Below, one piece after another: positions 1-8,761 of a DNA stretch of 21,827 bases. This DNA is from Reclinomonas americana ATCC 50394 (Eukaryota; Jakobida; Jakobea; Jakobida). Both the position numbers and the translations under genes were made by a program. The stretch is from positions 1 through 21,827 of the forward strand of contig PS015332.1 of the NCBI GenBank assembly GCA_048213135.1, in the 5' to 3' direction. The stretch's first letter is position 1. The number at the start of each line of letters is the position of its first letter. Under the pieces are notes generated by a model. That model was not told the origin of the DNA. It did not search any database and saw only the letters and a list, made by a program, of their open reading frames with translations.

Positions 1-148
1 CCCGTCCTTCTTCACTATCTCTCCAAAGAAGAGCACGCCGATTTCCCGGTAAACAAAGAGATAAAAGCACAAGAATGCACAAGAAAAAGTATCAAAAAAA
101 CAACACACACACACACACACAGAGACCTCATTCTCATTCCCTCCTCTC

Positions 149-1888
149 TCATGCCGGTGCGCCGTCGAGCCACTGCTCCAGCCACCTCTCGTACTCAAAG
201 TGCGTCATCTCCTTGCGCTTGAGCCGTGTCTCCAGCAGGTGCATGAGCTCCTCACGCGGCATCTTCTTCTCGTTAAAGTCGACATAGTGGTGGGCCAGCA
301 GGTCCCACTTCTTGAGGAGCTGGAAGGCCGCCAGCTCGACAATGGAAAGGCCACGGAAAACCGAGGCGTGATGCGTCTTCCACTCCTCCAGCTGCACCTT
401 CTGGTGCTCCTTCAGGTCCTTGAAGTAGACGGTGAGGGCGTAGTGGTGTGCCATGTGGTCGTCCTCGCCAAAGTAGTCGTCCTGGCCCTCGATAATGGTG
501 GTGGCGTTGACGCAGCGCACGTGCTTGCCCTGCTTGTCGAACTCGACGTAGCCGTGGAAGGCGTAGTTCATAAACGCCAAAAAGTACGTCATGCACAGGA
601 ACGGCTGGAAGTAGATCCAGAAGAGGAACGACGGCGAGTGCGTAATGTACAGAATCAGCAGCGGCACGCCGAACCAGTAAATGAGGCAGCCCTTGAGCAG
701 ACGATCGTAGTTGAGCTTGTCGCCCGTGCGCTGGAAGTGCCACAGCGACGAGAGGCCCGTGCAGTGCACAAAGATGCGGTAGAGGAAGAGCATGAGGTCG
801 CTCCACGTCGACCGATCGCAGTCCCACATGTAGAAGGTGTCGCCCATGCCGGCGTCGAGGCGGTGGTGGATGCGGGTGTGCGACGCGGTGAAGTTGTACG
901 GCACGTTGCCGAAGAAGCAGCCGATCCAGTTCTCGCAAATGTTGCCGACCGAGTTGCGGATCCAGGGCGCGTACAGACCGTGGAAGTGGCCCTCCTTGTG
1001 CGCAAACGTGTACGCGGCGCCCATGACGCGACCACCAAAGCCGACCCACGCAAAGTTGTAGGCGTAGGTGAGCCACCACGGCAGCGCGCCGTACGTCAGC
1101 TGCCAGTAGAACACGGTGCCGAGCGAGAGCGTCACCGACACCATCACCAGCAAGAAGGTGGCGAAAAAGTCGGCGTACCGCTCCTGCGAGTACACGTACT
1201 TGGCGGCGAAGCGGCGCAGCGTCGGCGACTCGTCAATCCACCGGTACGGAATGCGCAGCACTTGTGCAGGCCCTGCTTGAACGACTGGCCCTGCAGGAAG
1301 ATCGGCAGCGCCCAGAACAGGATAAAGTTGACGGTGGAAAAGACGCCGACGCATCGCTCAAACGTCTCCATCACCGGGTACCGCTTCTCAAACGGCACAT
1401 GCCGACGCCAGTAGCGATGGCCATACACCGCCGCCAACAGACCGACCGCCACCGCCACAAACCACAGCGGCGACAGACCGACCAGGCGCACCGTCACGCG
1501 CGGCCACAGCAGATACACGACGGCGAACACGACGACGCTCAGCACCGTCGCGCCCGACAGCAGATGCACGCGGAAGAAACCCGGGCCAGGCTCAAAGGCC
1601 GCGAGGTTCATGGGCTGTGTGGGGAGGAGAAGGGAGGGTGAGAAGCGGGGNNNNNNNNNNNNNNNNNNNNAAGAGAGGGAGAGAGGGAGCGATTGTGTGA
1701 AGCAGTGGGTGTGGTATGCGTCTGCATCTCTCGTGAAGTATGCGCACCTCGGCAGCACGATTCGCCTCAATGAGATCCTGCGGAGTGAACGGGTACTTGC
1801 CACCACCACCTCCATTGGGCGTCGCAGCAGTGTGCTTTCCATTCGTCGTCGTGTGGCCATTCGCCACTGCGCCACTCTTCTTCTTCAT
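149..1888 (-). CDS. Membrane fatty-acid desaturase-like protein (frameshifted in this assembly)
   Basis: Exons are 1888-1748 (47 aa, Gly/Thr-rich start MKKKSGAVANG) and 1614-149, joined in phase 0 across an intron that holds a 20-N gap. About 535 aa. Three histidine clusters of the membrane di-iron desaturase family are visible: HKEGH (about residue 253), HTRIHH (about 293) and HMAHH (about 434). Hydrophobic segments lie before the first box (LLSGATVLSVVVFAVVYLLW, FFATFLLVMVSVTLSLGTVF) and between boxes two and three. By family knowledge it would introduce a double bond, or possibly a hydroxyl, into an acyl chain in the ER membrane; substrate and position cannot be read. The frame changes at 1260/1261: upstream reads ..FKQGLHK, downstream reads VLRIPYRWIDESP, and one missing base would join them. 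A sequencing error in a G run is the simplest cause. The gene is divergent from the P450 to its right. Confidence 0.85.
1615..1747 (-). other. Intron of the desaturase gene containing a 20-N assembly gap (1651-1670)
   Basis: The donor is GAG|GTGCGC at 1747 and the acceptor CACACAG ends at 1615. The gap sits inside a purine/pyrimidine-rich stretch (AGAGAGGGAGAGAGGG on the plus strand), so a microsatellite probably broke the assembly. Reading phase is kept across the intron, so the gap should not hide coding sequence. Confidence 0.75.
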
Positions 1889-2263
1889 GACAATTAACGA
1901 GCCTGCGAAAAAACAAACAAACAAGAGCGTGAGAGGTTTTCGCAAAAAAGATGCGATGATCAGAAAAACAAGAAGATGCAGTGCGCGTGAAGAGAGGCAC
2001 AGACAGGCGAAAGGAAAACAACAGTGAAGGAAGACGAAGAGACAGAGAGCGAGCGAGCGAAAAAACGCGTGAGAAAATGTCTCACATGACGCACACACAC
2101 ACGCGCGCGCAAGCAACGAAACACAGAGGAAGACAGAGAGAAAAGGCGACGTGGCAAACAAGCTACACCCCGCACCTCGGCTCTCAACAAAGACACTTGC
2201 AGGCGCAATGACGATGGAGTGATCCGATCGACGAAAACCCACTTAACACTCACTTTTGTCACT
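1889..2263. promoter_or_regulatory. Divergent intergenic region between desaturase and P450
   Basis: These 375 bp separate the two start codons, so both promoters and 5' leaders must lie here. It is AC/AG-rich with a (CA)n(CG)n run near 2090-2110. I see no convincing TATA box or shared motif, and no conserved coding sequence. Confidence 0.5.
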
Positions 2264-5223
2264 ATGCCTCCGACGAGCGCTGCGACTTCTTCCACACGGA
2301 AGCCGGCGTCTCCGACGTCGTTCTCCTTCCACCTTGTGTTGCCTGTTGTTGCGGTGATTCTTGTGCTGTTGTATGTGGTGGCGATTCCGTGGTGGGCGTT
2401 GCTGGTGGGCACGTGCGCGGCGCTGTGTGTGGCCTCGTGGGTGTGGTACACGGTGAAGCGCGCGGGAGCGCCGGGGGCGACGTGGGTGGTGCCGTTCTTT
2501 GGATGTTGCGTGCACTGACTGATGCAATGCAATGCATGGCGTGTGCATTGTGGCATGCACGACGATCAGTGGATTGAGAGTGAGGGAGAGGAGGAGGAGT
2601 GGAGTAGGTTGAGCAGGTGCTGTTCCGTGGACGCCAAAGTGGCGTGCATTTCCTTTGTCATGAAGACGTGCATTTCGATTTTTGTTGTCTCGGGTTTCTC
2701 CGGGGCTTGTCTCGTGCACTCGTCCCCATTTTGCTGTCCCTCCCCCTTCTCTCTTTCTCTTTCCGCTTCTCTCCTTGGGTGTGCATTCCTTGGTGATTTG
2801 CATGCACGACGACGATCAGTGGATCACGAGAGAGAGAGAGAGAGAGGGAGAGGAGGAGGAGTGAAGTCGGTTGAGGAGATGTTTTCTTGTGGATGCCATT
2901 GTGGCTTCTGTGGTGCACTTCTGGAAGACGCGCTGTTTGTCTCTAGCTCCTCCGCTACTTCACTCATCTTGTCTGCCCTTCTTTCCTCCTCTCCCTCTCT
3001 CTGTGCTTGCCGTCCCTTCTCTCTCTCCCTCTCTCCCTCTCTCTCTTCTCCACCACCTCTTCTCCTTCTTGGCTCCTTTTCTTCCGCTCGCCTCACTCGC
3101 GCCCCCCACAGGCATTTTCGAGCTGGTGGCACAGCCCGTCAAGTTCTGGGAGAAGCAGCGCGACTACTCGCCCAACGGCTTCTCGTGCAACCTGTTGCTC
3201 GGCCGTCTGATGGTGTACTTGACCAACACACAGTTGGCCAAGCAGGTGTTTGCGCATCCGGATATCTTTGAGGTGTGACGGGGAGTCCCCCTATTCTCAA
3301 ACTCTCACCACCCTGACGCACTTGCACGCACAGATTTTTGTGCACCCGAATGCTCCGTGGCTGCTCGGAAGCGACAACATCATCTAGTTGCGTCGTTGTT
3401 CCCCCCTCTCCCTACCGCGATCTGTCATGGAACTCACGACTGCAACACAGCAAGGACGTCGAGACCCACAAGGTGTGTCTGCTTTGTTTTCTATCCCCTA
3501 TCGTGATTGCCTCCTCATTGATTTGTTGTTTTGCAGACGGTACCTTCTGCCATCGCGAGTGTCTCTATTTTCTTCAATTTGTTCTCATTGCTGTTTTCCA
3601 ACAGTACCGCACGCTGCTGCACCGCGGCATGTTTGACGTTGCGTGGTAGGCCGTCGCATCACCGATGCTGAGTCAGCCGTGCTTACCGATGCATCGTGCA
3701 GGCCACTGCCCTCAGCTCGTACCTGCCGCCCCTGGAGGACAACATTCGCTCCTTTATCCGCGAGCGCATGAACGGCGACGGATTCATTGATGCGCGCCTG
3801 AGTCTGCGCGTGGCGGCAGCCCTCTCGTCGCAAACCACGTTTTGCGGCAACTACTTCCCACCGGTTCATCATTTCTCCGTGTGAGCGACAGGCAAATGTC
3901 CTCCTTGTGACTCACAACACCACCAACACAGGAGGCACGCGAGATGCTGGCCGAAGACATGTTGGCGCTGACGCAGGGTTTCCTGTGCTTGCCGATTCCA
4001 CTGCCTTTCACGCAGTTGGGCAAGGCCATTGCGGCCAGCAAGAGGTGTGGTTCTTCTTGTCTGTGAGTGAGTTTATGTCGCGCACTCTCTGACGCGTCGC
4101 CTGCAGGATGTGCGAGTACATTACCGAGGCTGTGGAGGCCGGGTGCGTTGCATAAACCCACTTGTACTCCCAGATGTCTGCAGCCTTCTCATCTCTTCGC
4201 TGCGCAGCAAGAAGCACGTGTTCTCTGGCGGTGAGCCGACGTGCGTCGTGGATTACTGGTGCCACGAGATCATGGCCCGCGACGATGTGCTGCGCGGAAA
4301 GAAGGACTCTGGCATGGAGACGCCCAACATTACGGCTGCGGTGAGGGTGACACACTCTGCATTGCGCGCTGACTGGCTGTTGCTCATATTAATGGTGCAG
4401 GTGCTCGACTTTTTGTTCGCCAGCCAAGATGCCACTGTCAGCGCTCTGAGTTGCGCCTTCCTGCTATTGACACCGTCTGGTGCATTGTGCTCACCAGCCT
4501 GTGCAGTGTGGATGTTGCACCACTGCTCCAAGGACCCGTCCATCTATGAGCGCGTGCGCGCCGAGATCCAAGAAAAGGTTCGTCGATACTCGCTGCACCT
4601 CTGTTTCTCCACGGCAGCATCTCACTTTCCCCCCAGGTTCCCGCCGGCAGCACCATTGCGAAGCACTTTAGCGACCTGACATACCTGCACTCGGTGACTC
4701 GCGAGCTGCTGCGCTGCTACCCGCCAGTGCCGATGCTGCCGCACGTCACGACGCGCGATTTCAAGCTGACCGACGACTTTACGATTCCGACGGGCGCCGT
4801 TGTTATTCCGTCGGTCATCGATGCGGCTCAGAATGAGCCTCATGCACGCCGCTTCAAGCCCGAAGAGAACCCCGACCCGCAGGTGAGTGTATCTCACGAG
4901 GGAAAAGACAATGAGAATGGCATTGTGGAAGTGACAATGTCTGTGTGCAGTTTTACCGGACGCTAGTGTTTGGCGGCGGGCAGCACATGTGCGCCGGCCG
5001 CTACTACGCCATGAATGTGATTTCGATGGTGCTGGCCATTCTCGCCACCGAGTATCGCGTCACACGCAAGGATATGCCCGGCAACGACACATACATGTTG
5101 CGTCTCGTCCCCCCACTCCGTGCAACTGAAAAAATCGTGCATGCCCTGACCCTTTGATGCACGCCCAGGTACTTGCCGACTCTGTTCCCATCGGAGAACA
5201 CGTACCGCTTCGACGCGCTGTAG
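2264..5223 (+). CDS. CYP710: Cytochrome P450, CYP710/CYP61-type sterol C-22 desaturase (copy A)
   Basis: Fourteen exons give an in-phase 506-aa protein: 2264-2504, 3112-3272, 3334-3386, 3451-3472, 3605-3637, 3702-3863, 3932-4044, 4107-4142, 4208-4340, 4401-4449, 4507-4577, 4637-4882, 4951-5096, 5169-5223. An N-terminal hydrophobic anchor (LPVVAVILVLLYVVAIPWW) suggests ER attachment. P450 landmarks are the I-helix FLFASQDAT (about 322-330), ExxR as ELLR (381-384) and the haem loop FGGGQHMCAG with Cys about 454. Stretches such as FWEKQRDYSPNG, QDATVSAL and YLPTLFPSENTY resemble the plant CYP710A and fungal ERG5 (CYP61) C-22 desaturases more than CYP51. The expected role is adding the C-22 double bond to the sterol side chain. 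Five of 13 introns (donors at 2505, 3387, 3638, 4450, 5097) begin GTTGCG. An apparent in-frame TAG at 3385 is removed by splicing (TA|GTTGCG..ACAG|C). A tail-to-tail paralog follows. Confidence 0.85.
2505..3111 (+). repeat. Long first intron of P450 copy A with an internal direct duplication
   Basis: The 607-nt intron contains two diverged copies of a unit of about 238 nt, starting near 2541 and 2779. Each copy begins GTGTGCATT, then CATGCACGAC(GAC)GATCAGTGGA, then GGGAGAGGAGGAGGAGTG, then a TGGA(C/T)GCCA block, and ends in a pyrimidine-rich tract. The second copy has an expanded (GA)n run (about 2829-2847). The 3' part (2980-3060) is nearly pure CT. The unit lies wholly within the intron. 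Confidence 0.75.
3387..3450 (+). other. 64-nt GTTGCGT intron present only in P450 copy A
   Basis: Splicing TA|GTTGCGTCGT..CAACACAG|C creates a Tyr codon and joins GSDNII to YKDVETHK. In copy B the matching region (7370-7297, GPENLIFKDPDVH) is one uninterrupted exon, so this intron was gained in copy A or lost from copy B. Confidence 0.8.
3638..3701 (+). other. Second 64-nt GTTGCGT intron present only in P450 copy A
   Basis: GAC|GTTGCGTGGT..TCGTGCAG|GCC joins HRGMFD to ATALSSYLPP. Copy B runs straight through as HKGMFGEESLHSYLDG in exon 7219-7021. Same length and donor as the 3387 intron, but the bodies are not alike. Confidence 0.8.
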
Positions 5224-5329
5224 AGAGAGTGAACCAAGAGCCTTTGCGAATGAACAACGCAATCGAAGTTCATGCATGTCCCGCGCCCATCTTACAATTC
5301 CGTCCTTCTCCCCTCTATCTCGTCGAGCC

Positions 5330-5659
5330 ATGAACGCGTCATCTCCACTGCACACACGACGCACCTCACAGGACGACAGCGTGCTGCTCTGCGCCACATC
5401 ACCGAAACAGCGCACAGTGCTCACACGGAAGCGATCGCACAGCGCAGTGGACTCTCGCGCGCTCCCTGCAGCGCATGTGCACTCGGAGTCGCACAGCAGT
5501 GACGCACACAACATTCAAGGAGTGGACGACAGGGCGCCTGTGGAGTCACCACCTCCGTCACCGCCGCCTCTGTGCATTGCTGGGGACTTGATTGTGCGGA
5601 GGCGACGGCGACGGAGCATGATGCTCTGTGGGGCCGAGGAAGCAGTGGGCGGGATGTGA
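5330..5659 (+). CDS. Possible small Ser/Arg-rich protein, function unknown
   Basis: An uninterrupted 109-codon frame starts in a reasonable context (GAGCCATGA) after a CT-rich stretch and ends in TGA. The product begins MNASSPLHTRRTSQDDS and has several Ser-Pro sites (SSP, TSP), a PPPSPPP stretch and an RRRRRR cluster near the C-terminus that could act as a nuclear signal. Codon third positions look coding-like, but I recognise no family. It lies between the 3' ends of the two convergent P450 genes, where 3' UTR is expected, so a non-coding explanation is quite possible. The frame is also open from an upstream ATG at 5276; I preferred 5330 for its context. Confidence 0.35.
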   Translation: MNASSPLHTRRTSQDDSVLLCATSPKQRTVLTRKRSHSAVDSRALPAAHVHSESHSSDAHNIQGVDDRAPVESPPPSPPPLCIAGDLIVRRRRRRSMMLCGAEEAVGGM

Positions 5660-5780
5660 GAGCGACTATTGTGTTTTACTTTGGACGACAACAACAACAA
5701 CAACAACATGCTCTCTCATGAGGTGGTGACGGAATCATCGGCCTGGCGCAACAGGCTGCTTGGGAGGGGTATTTGTGTTT
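5660..5780. other. Short 3' intergenic stretch with a (CAA)n run
   Basis: Lies downstream of the possible small ORF and of the minus-strand P450. It holds (CAA)n at about 5690-5706 and no gene that I can support. Confidence 0.5.
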
Positions 5781-7870
5781 TTAGTCCAGGTCGGCTGCGA
5801 GTTGTGTGAGGACTCGACGGGGGTAAGGAGAGGCCAGCATACGTGAGTGTGCGTGTGCCTTACCATCGACGGCCAACGGGGTGAACTCGTACATGTTCTC
5901 CGACGGGAACAGAGTCGGCAGGTACCTGGGAAGAAGAAAGTAAAAGAATCAGAAGCTGCTTTTTTTGGCTCTCGTGTGTGTGGCGCGGGGACATACATGA
6001 ACTCGTCGTTCTTTGGCGACGGCATGCGCTCGATCTTGTACTCGGAGAACACGGCCAGGAAGATGGCAATGAGCTGTGGGTTGGGACGGACAGTCAGCGT
6101 CTCTTTCTCCACTCTCCTTTTCTTGTTATTACGACTCACCTGCTGCGCGTAGTAGCGACCGGGGCACATGTGCTGGGAAACGGGGAAAGAGAGAANNNNN
6201 NNNNNNNNNNNNNNNNNNNNNNNNNNNNNNNNNNNNNNNNNNNNNNNNNNNNNNNNNNNNNNNNNNNNNNNNNNNNNNNNNNNNNNNNNNNNNNNNNNNN
6301 NNNNNNNNNNNNNNNNNNNNNNNNNNNNNNNNNNNNNNNNNNNNNNNNNNNNNNNNNNNNNNNNNNNNNNNNNNNNNNNNNNNNNNNNNNNNNNNNNNNN
6401 NNNNNNNNNNNNNNNNNNNNNNNNNNNNNNNNNNNNNNNNNNNNNNNNNNNNNNNNNNNNNNNNNNNNNNNNNNNNNNNNNNNNNNNNNNNNNNNNNNNN
6501 NNNNNNNNNNNNNNNNNNNNNNNNNNNNNNNNNNNNNNNNNNNNNNNNNNNNNNNNNNNNNNNNNNNNNNNNNNNNNNNNNNNNNNNNNNNNNNNNNNNN
6601 NNNNNNNNNNNNNNNNNNNNNNNNNNNNNNNNNNNNNNNNNNNNNNNNNNNNNNNNNNNNNNNNNNNNNNNGAACAAATGAGTTAGGGTACACCAACGAG
6701 AATGAGAGTGGGAAGGCAACACACACCCCAGCTCCACAGCCTTGATAATCTGTGCATCACACAAAAACACACACTCGTCAGTCAAGTGCCCTTCTCCTCC
6801 ACAAAGTACAGGGAACAGGACTCACATGAGCGCGGAGACGCTTGCGCGCGGCAATGGCACGGCCGAGACCGGTGCCCGGGAACGGCAGCGGGAAGCAGAG
6901 GAAGCCTTGAGTGAAAGTGAGAATGTCCTCGGCCATTTCTCCGCGCACGCTCTGCGCCACAAAAGAATGAGTGCAAAGACGGGGTAAAAAAGGAGGGTGT
7001 AAGAGAGAGAGACAGCAAACCTCGGGGAGGTAGGGGCCGCAGAAGCTGCGCTGCGAGGCGAGCGCATTGGCAAAGCGCAACTCGAGGCGGGCATCGATAA
7101 ACTCCTTCCCGACGACCTTCTCGCGCATAAACTCGCGAATCGACGTCTCCATGCCGTCCAAGTACGAGTGCAGCGACTCCTCACCGAACATGCCCTTGTG
7201 GAGCAGTGAGCGGTAGCGACTGTACATGGTATGGTGATGTACACGATCAGTGCGAAAAACAAAAAAACTGCATTGACCCGCATCGTCCGCCCTCACCGGT
7301 GAACATCGGGGTCCTTGAAGATCAGGTTCTCCGGGCCAAAGAGGAACGTGGCATTCGGGTGCGCGTACAGCTGCCACACGACGCGTGCTCAGAGTGCGGG
7401 AGAGAGAGAGAGAGCAGGAAGGAGAGTGAGGCCGCACCACAAAGTCATCGATTTGCTGGAAAATCGACTTGGCCATGTCGGTGTTGGTGATGAAGACCAT
7501 GAGGTTGCCGAGAATGTAGTTCACCGAGACTCCATTGGGCGCGAAATCACGCTGCTTTTGCCAGAACTCCACCGGATGCATCACCAGATCAATGATACCT
7601 GAGGGAAAAAGTCAACTCCGATGCATGTGATGATGACGATGATGATGATGACAATGCGCGCTTAACATCCAATCCACGGAATGACAAAAGTGGGTCCGGG
7701 AAGGCCGCCGCGCTTGCGCCAGTACCACACCAGCGAATGCAACGCCAACACCACAGGTGTCAACACCAACAACTGACACACACACACACACATGCGCATA
7801 ATAAGCGTTTCTGTGTGCGCACTTTTGCTTATATGCATGCCACTCTACTCACCCACGTAAGCAGCGTCAT
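5781..7870 (-). CDS. CYP710: Cytochrome P450, CYP710/CYP61-type sterol C-22 desaturase (copy B, middle lost in a gap)
   Basis: Visible exons on the minus strand are 7870-7853, 7772-7667, 7598-7438, 7370-7297, 7219-7021, 6951-6826, 6749-6727, then gap 6671-6196, then 6172-6140, 6073-5997, 5925-5864 and 5794-5781. The start MTLLTW leads into a membrane anchor (LLVLTPVVLALHSLVWYW). The order GLPGPTFVIPWIGC, FWQKQRDFAPNG, RSFCGPYLPE, HMCPGRYYAQQ (haem loop with the Cys) and YLPTLFPSEN follows copy A. The I-helix and ExxR region fall in the gap. Exon 7598-7438 has exactly the length of its copy A counterpart (161 nt) and the first three intron positions agree. Donors are GTGAG-, GTGCGG, GTTAAG, GTATGT, GTAAGG and similar, with no GTTGCG. 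If the last small intron (5863-5795) is retained, the frame still runs to the same TAA. Divergent from the glyoxalase-fold gene at 8027. Confidence 0.83.
6196..6671. other. 476-N assembly gap inside P450 copy B
   Basis: By comparison with copy A the gap must hold about 532 coding nt (copy A 4208-4983 less introns) plus introns, so 476 N is too short to be the true size. The flanks are intron sequence: a GTGTGTGT donor side near 6726 and a CT-rich acceptor side ending CCCAG at 6173. Confidence 0.8.
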
Positions 7871-8026
7871 GCCCGACGATCAGTGCACACGAAACACTAA
7901 GTACAGGAAGATGCTTTTGTGTTATCGCCGAGCGAGTCGCGCGCAAACTGTCCCGCTCCCGCAAAGTTGTGGCAAACTGGACCCAAAGTCACTTTCGACT
8001 CACTTCAAGTGCGCGGATACATTATC
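7871..8026. promoter_or_regulatory. Divergent 156-bp region between P450 copy B and glyoxalase-fold gene A
   Basis: Both start codons face outward from this spacer. It contains CGACGATCAGTG (7874-7885), a 12-mer also found twice in the first intron of P450 copy A. No TATA-like element stands out. Confidence 0.5.
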
Positions 8027-8722
8027 ATGGCAGAGGTTCAAGTGAGCAAGTTGACGCCGCACTTGCCGGTGCACAATGCGGCGGCGGCGTTGGAGTGGTA
8101 TGNNNNNNNNNNNNNNNNNNNNNNNNNNNNNNNNNNNNNNNNNNNNNNNNNNNNNNNNNNNNNNNNNNNNNNNNNNNNNNNNNNNNNNNNNNNNNNNNNN
8201 NNNNNNNNNNNNNNNNNNNNNNNNNNNNNNNNNNNNNNNNNNNNNNNNNNNNNNNNNNNNNNNNNNNNNNNNNNNNNNNNNNNNNNNNNNNNNNNNNNNN
8301 NNNNNNNNNNNNNNNNNNNNNNNNNNNNNNNNNNNNNNNNNNNNNNNNNNNNNNNNNNNNNNNNNNNNNNNNNNNNNNNNNNNNNNNNNNNNNNNNNNNN
8401 NNNNNNNNNNNNNNNNNNNNNNNNNNNNNNNNNNNNNNNNNNNNNNNNNNNNNNNNNNNNNNNNNNNNNNNNNNNNNNNNNNNNNNNNNNNNNNNNNNNN
8501 NNNNNNNNNNNNNNNNNNNNNNNNNNNNNNNNNNNNNNNNNNNNNNNNNNNNNNNCCAAGGCGTTTGGGGCGGAGACCAAGGCCAAGTTTGCGGGTGAAG
8601 ATGGACGGTGTGTGTGGAGGGAGGGAGGGAAAGGGAGAGGGAAGGAGGAGAGGAGGGAGGGAGTGGGAGGAGAGGCAGAAAGGGAAAGAGTGTGTGCATT
8701 TTGTTGAAATGCATGCGTGTGC

Positions 8723-8761
<39 letters not shown>

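Noticed and set aside
1-148. Possible ends of a neighbouring gene at the left edge (a plus frame ending in TAA at 50-52, and open minus and plus frames)
   Set aside because: Several frames look mildly coding and none has an identifiable family or splice signal, so I cannot assign strand or gene.
200-1414. 404-codon plus-strand frame opposite the desaturase
   Set aside because: It is antisense to a well-supported desaturase with all three His boxes. GC-rich genes commonly leave the opposite frame open, and its product has no recognisable motif.
2522-3271. 249-codon plus-strand frame
   Set aside because: It runs through the repeat-rich first P450 intron and meets exon 2 in the wrong frame.
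2264-5223. Assignment as CYP51 (sterol 14-demethylase)
   Set aside because: The FWEKQR and QDAT motifs and the C-terminal PTLFPSEN pattern fit C-22 desaturases (CYP710/CYP61) better than CYP51.
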